Below, piece by piece: positions 1 through 8,226 of a stretch of DNA of 64,000 nt. This DNA comes from Geomonas paludis. Lineage in GTDB: Bacteria > Desulfobacterota > Desulfuromonadia > Geobacterales > Geobacteraceae. The notes under the pieces were generated by a model, which worked only from the letters and a program-made list of their open reading frames with translations, was not told the origin of the DNA and ran no database searches. Position numbers and translations under genes: made by a program. The stretch covers positions 1-64,000 of the forward strand of contig NZ_BLXY01000012.1 of NCBI RefSeq assembly GCF_014193585.1, in the 5' to 3' direction. Position 1 is the first letter of the stretch; every line of letters starts with the position of its first letter.

Positions 1-1
1 G

Positions 2-64
2 CAGAAACTGAAAGTTTTCCAAGACCGAATCCAGGTCGAGGAATTCGACTACAAATTACGTTGA
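2..64 (+). CDS. C-terminal tail of an ORF cut by the window edge, possibly a transposase
   Basis: Only the last 20 codons are visible, ending QVEEFDYKLR and a TGA stop at 62-64. No family can be assigned from this length. It sits just before two 19-bp direct repeats of the kind found at insertion-sequence ends, so a transposase or integrase tail is plausible. That is inference from context; the missing upstream sequence would decide it. Confidence 0.35.
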   Translation, partial: QKLKVFQDRIQVEEFDYKLR

Positions 65-73
65 GGGAACGAG

Positions 74-119
74 TGTCCACGATGTCCTGGCATCAAAATC
101 TGTCCACGATGTCGTGGCA
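74..119. repeat. Two 19-bp direct repeats, possible IS end
   Basis: The sequence TGTCCACGATGTC[C/G]TGGCA occurs at 74-92 and again at 101-119, one mismatch apart and 27 bp in phase. Multiple short repeats just outside a truncated ORF resemble the terminal repeats of some insertion sequences (for example the IS21 type). The opposite end of any such element is not in this window. Confidence 0.4.
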
Positions 120-151
120 CTCAACATCTAGGTTCTACGTTACAAATCAAA

Positions 152-186
152 GGGGACTGGCTCCGCAGGTGCCTGTCCCCTTTTTA
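152..186. repeat. REP-like palindrome (family 1), single copy with T-tract
   Basis: GGGGACTGGCTCCG pairs with its near-complement AGGTGCCTGTCCCC to form an imperfect hairpin. It is followed by TTTTT, so this copy could also end transcription running in from the left. The same palindrome occurs at nine more places in the window. Confidence 0.7.
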
Positions 187-237
187 CGTTGTCCCTTTTT
201 CACTAGCCCCTAGTCCCTAGCCCCCAGCCCCGCAGTT

Positions 238-1035
238 CTAGGTATGCCGGTGCGCCAGCGACTGCTGGGGATCTATCTTGTCGGAAACCTTCTCCTGGAT
301 GTACCTCGCCAGCCCGTCCAGGTCGGCGAACACGAAGGCATGGTTGATCCCCAAAAGCTTCAGTTCCTGGGCTAGGAATCCCCGGTTTTCAAAGGGAATG
401 CGGTACTTGCGGATATGCTCCCTCGGTGAAAGCTGCTGCTCCAGCGGCCGCCAGGGGTTCCTCAGCAGCGAGAACACCCCGCTTTGCGCCTTGATGCGTG
501 AGGCGATCACCGGCGCCATGAAGAAACAGGTGTCGGCCTCGAAGGGGTTGGCCCTCTCGTCGATGTCGGATAGCCCGTACATGGTATGGACGATGTAGAG
601 CGCGGCGCCGCCGCAGTAGTCGGGATTGTTGAGCCGGTCCCGCCGCAGGTCCAGGTCGCCGTAGGGCGCGGCGACGGCGAAGTACAGGGCGATCAGCGGA
701 TTCACCGACCAGTCCAGCAGCCGGGTCGGCAGGCCATGATGCTGCGCCAGCGCCAGCCACTCCCATTCCGTGGCCGGCTGCACCTCGACCAGGTGGCGCC
801 CCGATTTCTTGAACTCCTGCAACGCCTGGTACTCGCCGTAGATGTCGGCCGGCATCACCTCGCTGGCGGGACGCCGCCCAGCGCCGCCCGGATCGGGAGT
901 GAGCCGTCCGATCTTCGGGATCAGGGTATAGAAGTCGCGGCTCTCGCCCCGGAAGAAGTTCCACGAGCCCGGCGCGGTCTTGATGATCAGCCTGCGGAAG
1001 TCGTCAAAAGATGTAATCTCGCCCGAGATATCCAT
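238..1035 (-). CDS. FRG-domain protein
   Basis: This 265-residue protein matches the FRG domain family, named for its conserved Phe-Arg-Gly: NFFRGESRDFY lies near the N-terminus and WLALAQHHGLPTRLLDWS in the middle, both hallmark blocks. The biochemical activity of FRG domains is not settled; they often occur in mobile and defence-associated regions. The start at 1035 was chosen over an upstream ATG at 1077 because GGAGG lies 5 nt before it. Its neighbours are IS-like repeats on one side and a MocR regulator on the other, so the locus looks accessory. No membrane segment or signal peptide is seen. Confidence 0.75.
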   Translation of the reverse strand: MDISGEITSFDDFRRLIIKTAPGSWNFFRGESRDFYTLIPKIGRLTPDPGGAGRRPASEVMPADIYGEYQALQEFKKSGRHLVEVQPATEWEWLALAQHHGLPTRLLDWSVNPLIALYFAVAAPYGDLDLRRDRLNNPDYCGGAALYIVHTMYGLSDIDERANPFEADTCFFMAPVIASRIKAQSGVFSLLRNPWRPLEQQLSPREHIRKYRIPFENRGFLAQELKLLGINHAFVFADLDGLARYIQEKVSDKIDPQQSLAHRHT

Positions 1036-1117
1036 GGCCCCCTCCGTTGTCCGGTCCAACAAGCCGAAGCACCACAAGAGTTAACCATAAATAATCTTTG
1101 CGGCATCCTTCACGCGA

Positions 1118-2560
1118 TCAGCCGAACCACGCCTGCCGCAACAGCTTTATCCCCTCGGCGATCTCCTCCGCGGAGAGGCCGCCGAAGCCGATCATGATCA
1201 GGTTCTCCGGGGCGGACGCCGGGTTCTGCCAGAACTGCCGGGTCGGCGTCACCTTGACCTGGTACGCCGCCGCCCGCGCCACCATCGCTTCCTGGGTCTC
1301 GCCGGTGCAATGCTCCAAAAGGACGTGCAGCCCCGCGTGGGACCCGTAGATCCGCACCCGATCCCCCATCTCCCTCTGTATCGACTGCACCAGCACCTCG
1401 TGCTTCTTCTTGTTCACCAGGCAGACCTTCCTCAAGTGCCGGTCCCAGTGCCCCCCCGACAAGAGGCTGGTCGCGACGTACTGCTGCAGCCGGGGCACGG
1501 CGCACTTGTAGCGCTCGAAGACGGTGTGATACCGGGCCAGCAGCCACTGCGGCAGCACCATGTACCCCATGCGCAGCCCGGGCGCGAAGGCCTTGGAAAA
1601 GGTCCCGAGATAGATCACGCGCTCCTGGCAGTCGATCGACTGCAGGGCAGGGATAGGCCGGGTCCGGTAGCGGAACTCGCTGTCGTAGTCGTCCTCGATG
1701 ATGACCCCTCCGCTTTGCTCCGCCCATTGCAGCAGCCGCATGCGGTGCTGGATCGGCATCACCACGCCGGTCGGGAGCTGGTGCGACGGGGTGACGTAGG
1801 CGAGCCGCGCCCCGCTTTGCTTCAGCTCCGCCGGGTCGATGCCCGACTCCCCCACCGTGATCGGGAGCACCCGGTAGCCGTGGTTGCCGAAGATGACCCT
1901 GGTGAAGTCGTAACCCGGCTCCTCCATGCCAAGGATCCGCTCCTCCGGCGGAAACAGCAGGCAGATCATCATGGCCAGGTCCTGGAGTCCGGCGCCGACC
2001 ACGATCTGATCCGAGGAACATTTGACACCCCTCGACTGGCGCAGGTATTTCGCCAGTTCCCGCCGCAACTGCAGTTCCCCCTGTTTATCCCCGTAGTAGG
2101 CGATGGAATCGACCTTGAGCGAGGTCAGCACCTCGTTGTTCAGGCGCCGCCACAGCGCGTGGGGAAAGGAGTGCGGATCGAAATCGCCGTAGGAGAAGTT
2201 GTATTTCACCGGGTTGGCCTGCACCGGCGCCGGTTCCTCCACATCCGTGGCTGGCCCGGTCACCGGAAGGAACTCCGAATCGTCGCCCTCCCCCGTGATG
2301 CAGGGAAAATTCAGCAGGTCCTCCTGGAGATCCTGCACCACGTAACCCGATCCGTGCCGCCCCTCCACGTACCCCTCGATGCAGAGCTGGTCGTAGGCAG
2401 CCTCCACCGTGTTGCGCGCGATCGATAAATTTTTGGCCAGGTCCCTGGTCGACGTCAGCCGGCTCCCCTTCTCGTATTCGCCGGTTATGATGTTATGTTT
2501 CAGCTGCTCATAAAGCTGCTGATATAAAGGCTTTTTTGACTCGGGGTTCAGATAGATCAT
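1118..2560 (-). CDS. MocR/PdxR-type GntR regulator with aminotransferase domain
   Basis: A 480-residue protein with an N-terminal GntR winged helix (about residues 1-75, including the SIARNTVEAAYDQL recognition region) fused to a fold-type I aminotransferase domain. The PLP-binding lysine is in GTFSKAFAPG (Lys323). MocR proteins are transcription factors that sense PLP or amino-acid ligands, and many control vitamin B6 or amine metabolism. No pdx gene is adjacent here, so the target is unknown. The divergent gap towards the 2721 gene carries two perfect inverted repeats that are good operator candidates. Family assignment is firm; ligand and target are not. Confidence 0.88.
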   Translation of the reverse strand: MIYLNPESKKPLYQQLYEQLKHNIITGEYEKGSRLTSTRDLAKNLSIARNTVEAAYDQLCIEGYVEGRHGSGYVVQDLQEDLLNFPCITGEGDDSEFLPVTGPATDVEEPAPVQANPVKYNFSYGDFDPHSFPHALWRRLNNEVLTSLKVDSIAYYGDKQGELQLRRELAKYLRQSRGVKCSSDQIVVGAGLQDLAMMICLLFPPEERILGMEEPGYDFTRVIFGNHGYRVLPITVGESGIDPAELKQSGARLAYVTPSHQLPTGVVMPIQHRMRLLQWAEQSGGVIIEDDYDSEFRYRTRPIPALQSIDCQERVIYLGTFSKAFAPGLRMGYMVLPQWLLARYHTVFERYKCAVPRLQQYVATSLLSGGHWDRHLRKVCLVNKKKHEVLVQSIQREMGDRVRIYGSHAGLHVLLEHCTGETQEAMVARAAAYQVKVTPTRQFWQNPASAPENLIMIGFGGLSAEEIAEGIKLLRQAWFG

Positions 2561-2645
2561 GCCGTCCCTCTCTCAGCGTCCTCGGCGGAAGAACAAAGCT
2601 GTAAACGAAGTGTATCCATAAAATTTCTAAAATGTGGCCCTTCAC

Positions 2646-2694
2646 AAGGATACTATTTGAGTCCTATCCTTACACCAGATCGACAGCGGTGTAA
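2646..2694. promoter_or_regulatory. Two adjacent inverted repeats in a divergent intergenic region
   Basis: AAGGATA (2646-2652) pairs perfectly with TATCCTT (2665-2671) across 12 nt. TTACACC (2670-2676) pairs perfectly with GGTGTAA (2688-2694) across 11 nt. Their centres are about 23-24 bp apart, roughly two helical turns. They lie between the MocR gene and the divergent 2721 gene, as expected for operators of an autoregulating MocR protein. The assignment is inferred from position and symmetry only. Confidence 0.5.
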
Positions 2695-2720
2695 ATACTC
2701 ACCCATCCCAGGAGGACATT

Positions 2721-3395
2721 ATGAAAAGTGTCAGAGCAAATTTCCTCACAGTCATGACCATTATCGCCACCGCGCTTTTAGCAGCGTCTCCGCTGACTGC
2801 TACTGCCGCAGAATCCGGCGCCGCAGGCAAGGCCGCCCATAAAACAGCTGCACCTGAGCAGGCGGAACGGATGGAACTGAAGATAGGCTGGGTGACCATC
2901 GCCAACGACGGCTCCCTGCACGTCGACTTCACCGTTAAAGACGGCAGCGGCAAGGCGGTCACGGGACTGACCCGTGACGACATCGCCGCGGTTTCCTTCG
3001 GGCGGCTTGGTTACGAGGACGAGGTGGGGCTGAGGACGGTAGTCGGCCAACCGAACAAGATCTGGCTGAGCTACCTGGAGAAGCGCCGCGAGGGGCAGGG
3101 CGTCGAGCGGAACCGGGGCGTGGTCGCCCTTGGCGCCAAGGACCGCCTCACCGAGGAAGGGGACGGCAGCTACAGCCTCGACGTCAAAAGGCCGGCGCGG
3201 CTGCTGACCAAGTTCAGCTATGAGCCCACGGCCGAAACCGGCGTGATGCTGAGGATAACGAGAGTTGGCGGCGCAGAAGGGCGGGACTCGTATTTCTGGC
3301 GCCCGGCGCTGGCGAAGAGGATTGAAGTTCCCAAGATACTGGCCCGCGCAGAAGGCAGCCGTCCCCTGAGCACCAAGCCGCGCGCGTGGAACTAA
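2721..3395 (+). CDS. Secreted heme-less protein resembling the OmcA/MtrC N-terminal domain
   Basis: A 224-residue protein with a Sec signal peptide (a hydrophobic stretch around residues 9-29 ending TATAAE). The mature part contains VDFTVKDGSGKAVTGLT, LSYLEKR and EEGDGSYSL followed by FSYEPTAETG. Similar blocks occur in the N-terminal beta-sandwich domain of OmcA/MtrC-family decaheme cytochromes. There is no CXXCH motif, so it binds no c-type heme, and the protein stops about where the heme domain would begin. GGAGG lies 5 nt upstream of the ATG. It may be a truncated cytochrome or a standalone accessory domain. The resemblance is from memory of the family and needs a profile search. Confidence 0.6.
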   Translation: MKSVRANFLTVMTIIATALLAASPLTATAAESGAAGKAAHKTAAPEQAERMELKIGWVTIANDGSLHVDFTVKDGSGKAVTGLTRDDIAAVSFGRLGYEDEVGLRTVVGQPNKIWLSYLEKRREGQGVERNRGVVALGAKDRLTEEGDGSYSLDVKRPARLLTKFSYEPTAETGVMLRITRVGGAEGRDSYFWRPALAKRIEVPKILARAEGSRPLSTKPRAWN

Positions 3396-3424
3396 AGGGC
3401 TTGCGGGAGGGGGTGAGGTAGAAA

Positions 3425-3454
3425 GGGGACAGGCACCTTACGGAGCCAGTCCCC
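3425..3454. repeat. REP-like palindrome (family 1) covering a stop codon
   Basis: GGGGACAGGCACC pairs with GGAGCCAGTCCCC around a short loop. The stop codon and last codons of the neighbouring radical SAM gene lie inside this palindrome, so the repeat has shaped the C-terminus of that protein. Confidence 0.7.
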
Positions 3455-4355
3455 GCCGCGCGCCCTGCCTGGTGTTTCTCCGCTCCAGTTCGTGATCGAT
3501 ACAGTTCAGCACCTCGAACTTGGCGAGCGACCAAAGCGGCGCGATCAGATCCTTCCTGTTGCCGTCACCGGTCAGCCGCTGCACCACGATGTTGGGGTCG
3601 AGCCGCTCCAGAAAGTCGCAGACCAGCCCCACGTAGCTGTCCCGGTCCAGAAGCGGCACCTCTCCGGCCTGGTACAACTCGGCCAACCGGGTGCCGCGCA
3701 TCACGTGCAGGAGATGAACCTTGACGCCGTCCACGCCGGCCCGGTTGAGAAACTCCGCACCGGAGAGCATCTCCTCGCGGCTCTCCCCCGGCAGCCCCAG
3801 GATGATGTGGGCGCAGACCCGAATGCCGCGCTTTTGACACTCCCTGACGGCGGCGCTGAAAGAGGCGAGGTCGTGGCCGCGGTTGATGGCGGAGAGGGTG
3901 CGGTCCAGCGGCGACTGCAGGCCCAGTTCCAGCCAGAAGTAGCAGCGCCGGGCGTACTCGGCGAGGAGGTCGAGGGTTTCGGTCGGGAGGCAGTCCGGGC
4001 GGGTGCCGACGATGAGGCCCACCACGTCCGGCACCGAAAGCGCCTCGTCGTAGAGCCGGCGCAGCTGTTCCACCGGCGCGTAGGTGTTGGAGTAGGACTG
4101 GAAGTAGGCGATGAAGCGGGCCGCCTTGTACTTCCTGACCATGACCTCCTTGGCGTGCTCCAACTGCTCGGCGACCCCTACCCCCTGCAGGATCCCGTAG
4201 GACCCGGATCCCTTGCCGCCGCAGAAGATGCACCCTTCCGTGCCGACGCTGCCGTCGCGGTTGGGGCAGGTGAATCCCGCGTCCACCGAGAGCCGCTGCA
4301 CCTTGCAGCCGAACACCCTCTTGAGCTCTTCCGAAAATGTGTTGTAACGCAGCAT
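3438..4355 (-). CDS. TIGR01212-family radical SAM protein (YhcC-like)
   Basis: A 305-residue radical SAM protein. The cluster cysteines are in CPNRDGSVGTEGCIFC, the spacing typical of the YhcC/TIGR01212 family and distinct from the classic CxxxCxxC. Further family blocks are YFQSYSNTYAPVE and GTRPDCLPTETLDLL, with a TIM-barrel core ending near residue 250. The E. coli homologue has no firmly established substrate. It is a single gene facing the 2721 gene. The extreme C-terminus (RRGLAP) is encoded by a REP palindrome and so is probably not conserved. Confidence 0.88.
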   Translation of the reverse strand: MLRYNTFSEELKRVFGCKVQRLSVDAGFTCPNRDGSVGTEGCIFCGGKGSGSYGILQGVGVAEQLEHAKEVMVRKYKAARFIAYFQSYSNTYAPVEQLRRLYDEALSVPDVVGLIVGTRPDCLPTETLDLLAEYARRCYFWLELGLQSPLDRTLSAINRGHDLASFSAAVRECQKRGIRVCAHIILGLPGESREEMLSGAEFLNRAGVDGVKVHLLHVMRGTRLAELYQAGEVPLLDRDSYVGLVCDFLERLDPNIVVQRLTGDGNRKDLIAPLWSLAKFEVLNCIDHELERRNTRQGARRGLAP

Positions 4356-4632
4356 GAAAACTCCTCGGCTTCCCTTCTAACACATAGCGGCCCGATCTAT
4401 CAATCACGCTGCCACTCTACATTCACCTTTTGCTGGCATATATAAACACGCACATCCTGTAGGGGCGAATAATCATTCGCCCGCCTCTCCGGTTGGCCCA
4501 ACCGCCAAAGACACCCCTCACCCCCGCCCCTCTCCCAAAGGGCGAGGGGAGACCAGCCCCCAGTCCCTAGCCCCCATCCCCTAGCCTTTTCAGTTGCCTC
4601 CCCCACCCAAACCCTGTATCTTCAACCGGGTC
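4356..4632. other. Intergenic region with REP-like sequence
   Basis: This 277-bp divergent region contains a degenerate C-rich palindrome around 4505-4550 (CCCCTCTCCC against GGGCGAGGGG) belonging to the second REP-like family of the window. No convincing sigma-70 promoter or Shine-Dalgarno sequence was found for the downstream helicase gene. Confidence 0.4.
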
Positions 4633-7161
4633 ATGCAAAAGTACTTTTCAGCTCTCGCCATCGAGCAGCTCCGCACTGCAATCTCAGAAGCAAACGGCAA
4701 CGAAGTCTTCTTTTTGGGTCGCACCGACGAGGCGCGCATCGTCGTCACGGTGGAGCCGCTGGCGCGCGGCAACAAGGACGCCGTCCCCGCCATCATGATC
4801 GCCTGCTCTTTCGGCGACGTGGTCATCCACAACCACCCCTCCGGCAACCTCAACCCTTCGCAACCCGATATCGAGATCGCCTCGCTCCTGGGCAACCAAG
4901 GGGTCGGCTTCTACATCGTCAACAACGACGCCTCCCGCGCCAACCAGGTGGTCGCGCCCTTCGCGCGCAAGGTGGTGGAACGCCTCTCCTATCCCGAGGT
5001 CGAGCATTTCTACGCGCCCGACGGCGTGCTGGCCCAGGCCCTGCCCGGCTACGAGCACCGTCCCGAGCAAAGCAGGATGGCGCTCAACCTCTCGGAAGCA
5101 TTCAACGAGGAGAAGGTTGCCATCGTCGAGGCCGGGACCGGCACCGGCAAGTCGCTGGCCTACCTCCTTCCCGCCGCCCTCTGGTCGGTGCGCAACAAGG
5201 AGCGGGTGGTCATCTCCACCAACACCATCAACCTGCAGGAGCAGCTGATCCAGAAGGACATCCCGTTTCTGCAGCAGCACGCCGGCGTGCAGTTCCGCGC
5301 CGTGCTGGTCAAGGGGCGCGGCAACTACCTCTGCCTGAGGAAGCTGCGGGTGAACGCCGCCGACGCCTCCCTCTTCAAGGACGACACCGCCCAGGAGCTG
5401 GACGCCATCGTCGCCTGGAGCAAAAAGACCGAGGACGGCTGCCGCGGCGACCTGGCCTTCATCCCCAAGGATGAAGTATGGGAAGAGCTATGCTGCGAGT
5501 CGGACCAGTGCGGACGGGTGAAGTGCCCGGAGTACCCGCGCTGCTTCTTCTACAAGGCCCGGCGCGAGGCGGCCGGCGCCGACCTCCTCGTGGTTAACCA
5601 CGCCCTGCTCCTCGCCGACCTCTCGGTGCGCCAGGAGACCGGCTACGACGCCACCGCCATCCTCCCCCCCTTCCACCGGCTCATCTTCGACGAGGGGCAT
5701 CACCTGGAGGATGTCGCCACCAACTTCCTCTCCAGCCAGGTCTCGCGACTGGGGCTGGTCAAGCTGCTGGGCAAACTGCAACACCCAAGGAAAGCGCATC
5801 GCGGCGTGCTGCCGCAGCTTTCCACGCAGCTCTCCGCCGCCGTACCGGAATCGCAGGACGACCTCTACCTGGAGATCGCCGAAGTCCTGGAAGGGCGCCT
5901 GATCCCCAGGAGGGTCGCGGTGCTGGAGGCGGTGACCCGCGGCATGGACCAGATCGGCGAGGCGCTGTTCAGGAAATTGAAGAAGGACGGGGTCGAGCAG
6001 AAGCTGCGCGTGACGCCGGCGATTTATAATACGCCCCTCTGGCATGAGGTGACGCCGCACATCGAGAATATGGCCAAAGAGCTTTCCGACTACGCCCTGG
6101 CCATGCAGGCGTTTCTGAAGGGATGCGAGAAGCTTTCCGACAAGGTGCTGGAAAAGCTGGCCGGGCCGCTCACCGACCTCAGGGGAGTGAAAGGGAGGAT
6201 CGAGTGCGCCGTCGATGCGCTGAGGTTCTTCATGGCGCGGGAGGATGAGTTCTGCCGCTGGTTTGAATTGAGAAAGGGCCCGCTGGTGAAGCTCTGCTGC
6301 TCTCCCTTAGAGGTGGCCGAGTCAATCAAGAAGGCGATCCTGGACCGCTTCAAGACCGTGGTGCTCACCTCGGCCACGCTCGCCATCGGGGAGAAGTTCG
6401 ACTTTCTGAAACACCGCACCGGCATCGAGCTGCTCGCCAAGGATCGGGTCAGCGAGCTTTTGCTCCCCTCCCCCTTCGACTACGCGCACCAGGCGCTGGT
6501 GGCGGTCCCTTCCGACATGCCCGAGCCGACCTCACCCATGTTCGAGGCGCGGCTGTGCAGCCACCTTTTGGACGCGCTAAAGATTTCCCAGGGGCGCGCC
6601 TTCGTGCTCTTCACCTCGTACGACCTCCTGATACGGGTCTTCAACCGCCTGGCCGAGCCGCTCAAGGCCGCCGGCCTCACCCCGATGCGCCAGGGGGAGA
6701 CCAACCGTCACATGCTCCTCTCCAAGTTCCGCAACTCGCTCAACCCTGTGCTGTTCGGTACCGATTCTTTCTGGGAGGGAGTGGACGTGCAGGGGCGGGG
6801 GCTGGAGTTGGTGGTGATCACCCGGCTGCCCTTCCGGGTTCCCACCGAGCCGATCCTGGAGGCGAGGAGCGAGCACATTACCGCCAAGGGGGGCGATCCT
6901 TTCATGAGCTACACCGTGCCGCAGGCGGTGATCAAGTTCAAGCAGGGCTTCGGGAGGCTGATCCGGAGCAAGGAGGACCGCGGCGCGGTATTGATCCTGG
7001 ATTCGCGGGTACTGACCAAGAACTACGGCAAGATCTTCCTCACCGCGCTGCACGGCGTCACCGTACAGAAGGCACCGGAAGAAGAGATCTGCCGGAGGCT
7101 CGAAGCCTTCTTCGCGCCGTCCCCGGACTCCCCCTCCCTTGACTCTCACCCCACCCCCTAG
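4633..7161 (+). CDS. JAB/MPN domain fused to a DinG/XPD-type DNA helicase
   Basis: About 842 residues. The first ~125 residues resemble a RadC-type JAB/MPN domain, including HNHPSGNLNPSQPD, the metal-binding H-x-H...S..D signature. The rest is a superfamily 2 helicase of the DinG/XPD group: Walker A EAGTGTGKS, four cysteines in CCESDQCGRVKCPEYPRC suitable for the family's [4Fe-4S] cluster, DEGHH for motif II, and QGFGRLIRSKEDRG for motif VI. DinG unwinds DNA 5'-to-3' and resolves R-loops and D-loops. The fused JAB domain suggests an extra peptidase or scaffold role. The ATG at 4633 is preferred to a TTG at 4594; neither has a strong ribosome binding site. Confidence 0.88.
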   Translation: MQKYFSALAIEQLRTAISEANGNEVFFLGRTDEARIVVTVEPLARGNKDAVPAIMIACSFGDVVIHNHPSGNLNPSQPDIEIASLLGNQGVGFYIVNNDASRANQVVAPFARKVVERLSYPEVEHFYAPDGVLAQALPGYEHRPEQSRMALNLSEAFNEEKVAIVEAGTGTGKSLAYLLPAALWSVRNKERVVISTNTINLQEQLIQKDIPFLQQHAGVQFRAVLVKGRGNYLCLRKLRVNAADASLFKDDTAQELDAIVAWSKKTEDGCRGDLAFIPKDEVWEELCCESDQCGRVKCPEYPRCFFYKARREAAGADLLVVNHALLLADLSVRQETGYDATAILPPFHRLIFDEGHHLEDVATNFLSSQVSRLGLVKLLGKLQHPRKAHRGVLPQLSTQLSAAVPESQDDLYLEIAEVLEGRLIPRRVAVLEAVTRGMDQIGEALFRKLKKDGVEQKLRVTPAIYNTPLWHEVTPHIENMAKELSDYALAMQAFLKGCEKLSDKVLEKLAGPLTDLRGVKGRIECAVDALRFFMAREDEFCRWFELRKGPLVKLCCSPLEVAESIKKAILDRFKTVVLTSATLAIGEKFDFLKHRTGIELLAKDRVSELLLPSPFDYAHQALVAVPSDMPEPTSPMFEARLCSHLLDALKISQGRAFVLFTSYDLLIRVFNRLAEPLKAAGLTPMRQGETNRHMLLSKFRNSLNPVLFGTDSFWEGVDVQGRGLELVVITRLPFRVPTEPILEARSEHITAKGGDPFMSYTVPQAVIKFKQGFGRLIRSKEDRGAVLILDSRVLTKNYGKIFLTALHGVTVQKAPEEEICRRLEAFFAPSPDSPSLDSHPTP

Positions 7162-7200
7162 CCCCTTCCCGCAAGGGGAGGGGGGACCAACCGCGCCAGG

Positions 7201-7304
7201 GGGGACTGGCTCCGCCAGGTGCCTGTCCCCCTACTGTTTGGCAGATGGCTGAGCCAAAAGGAGCGTTCCGCTAGAGGGACAGGCACCTAGCGGAGCCAGT
7301 CCCT
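7201..7304. repeat. Composite REP pair (family 1, BIME-like)
   Basis: Two family-1 palindromes in opposite orientation, 7201-7230 and 7275-7304, flank a spacer ending GCGTTCCGCTAGA. The same spacer end recurs in the copies near 30.8 kb and 43.6 kb, and inverted near 35.65 kb. The repeated unit is therefore the whole two-hairpin block. It sits between two convergent genes. Confidence 0.75.
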
Positions 7305-7320
7305 TCTACTGGGCGCCACA

Positions 7321-8058
7321 CTACTGCTGGAGCCCCCGCGCCACCGTTACCGCCGCCACCGCGGCGACCTCAGCGTCGCGCAGCGCGTCGGCGCAGGCGC
7401 CGAGGGTGCTCCCCGTGGTAAAGACGTCGTCCACCAGCAGCACCCGCTTTCCCGCCAACGCCTTCGGATCCCGCACCCCGAAGGCGCCTTTCACGTTAGT
7501 CACCCTGTCGCCGGCATCCAGCCCCGTCTGTGGCTCCGTCCAGCGCAGCCGGCGCAGGTTCCCCACCACTTGTGGCACCCGTAGTTTCTTCCCGAGCACT
7601 TCCCCGATCAGTTGGGACTGGTTGTAGCCCCGTTGCCGGAGCCTCTTGCGGTGCAGCGGCACCGGCACCACGCAGTCTGGATTGGCCTCGTCCAGGAACT
7701 GTTCCAGCCTTTGGTACGCCAGCAGCCCCAGCGGATCGGCCAGGTGCATTTTCCCGCCGTACTTGAAGCGATGGATCATTTCCTGGAGCGGACCGGCAAG
7801 GACAGCCGCCGAGCGGCAGGTATGGGAAGGAGGATGCGACAGGCACGCGCCGCAGGTATGGTCGCGGCCATCGCCAGTGGCAAAGGGGGCACCGCAGCGG
7901 GTGCACAGGGGCGAGGTGAGAAAAGTGATTTTGCCGAGACAGTCGGCACAGATGAAAGGCTGGGGCGGAGGTTCCTCCGCCCCGGTCGCAGGTATGGCCC
8001 CTTTGCACGCATGGCACAAAGGGGGAAACAGCAGATCGATCAGAGGGCGCAAGAGCAT
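7321..8058 (-). CDS. comF: ComF family protein
   Basis: A 245-residue protein with an N-terminal zinc-finger-like region (CHAC, CADC, CTRCGAPF, CGAC in residues ~15-80) followed by a phosphoribosyltransferase-like domain with the PRPP-binding loop VLLVDDVFTTGSTL. ComF proteins act in DNA uptake during transformation in competent bacteria and are widely conserved elsewhere with unclear substrates. The start at 8058 (MLLRPLIDLLFPPLC) was preferred over an upstream ATG at 8136 because family members begin at this point, GGGGG lies upstream, and the extra 26 codons are encoded by a repeat. Confidence 0.85.
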   Translation of the reverse strand: MLLRPLIDLLFPPLCHACKGAIPATGAEEPPPQPFICADCLGKITFLTSPLCTRCGAPFATGDGRDHTCGACLSHPPSHTCRSAAVLAGPLQEMIHRFKYGGKMHLADPLGLLAYQRLEQFLDEANPDCVVPVPLHRKRLRQRGYNQSQLIGEVLGKKLRVPQVVGNLRRLRWTEPQTGLDAGDRVTNVKGAFGVRDPKALAGKRVLLVDDVFTTGSTLGACADALRDAEVAAVAAVTVARGLQQ

Positions 8059-8080
8059 GACTACCCCCAAGAAACAAACC

Positions 8081-8214
8081 CGTTCAACGTTCAACGTTCG
8101 ACGTTCGACGTTAGAAACGCTCCTTGCCCCTTGCATGAAGTCCGCGCTGCATCTGTCCCTTTGCCATCAGCACGGAAGGTCCTGGTTTTAACATAGAACG
8201 TAGAACGTTGAACG
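8081..8214. repeat. Inverted repeat made of short GTTCAACG-type iterons
   Basis: The left arm (8081-8112) is a run of TTCAACG/TTCGACG heptamers. The right arm (about 8192-8214, GAACGTAGAACGTTGAACGG) is its near-complement. The pair flanks about 80 bp between comF and the LUD gene. Heptamer tandem arms in inverted orientation suggest a small non-autonomous element or a strong cruciform. Function unknown. Confidence 0.5.
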
Positions 8215-8226
8215 GCTTCTGCTTCT

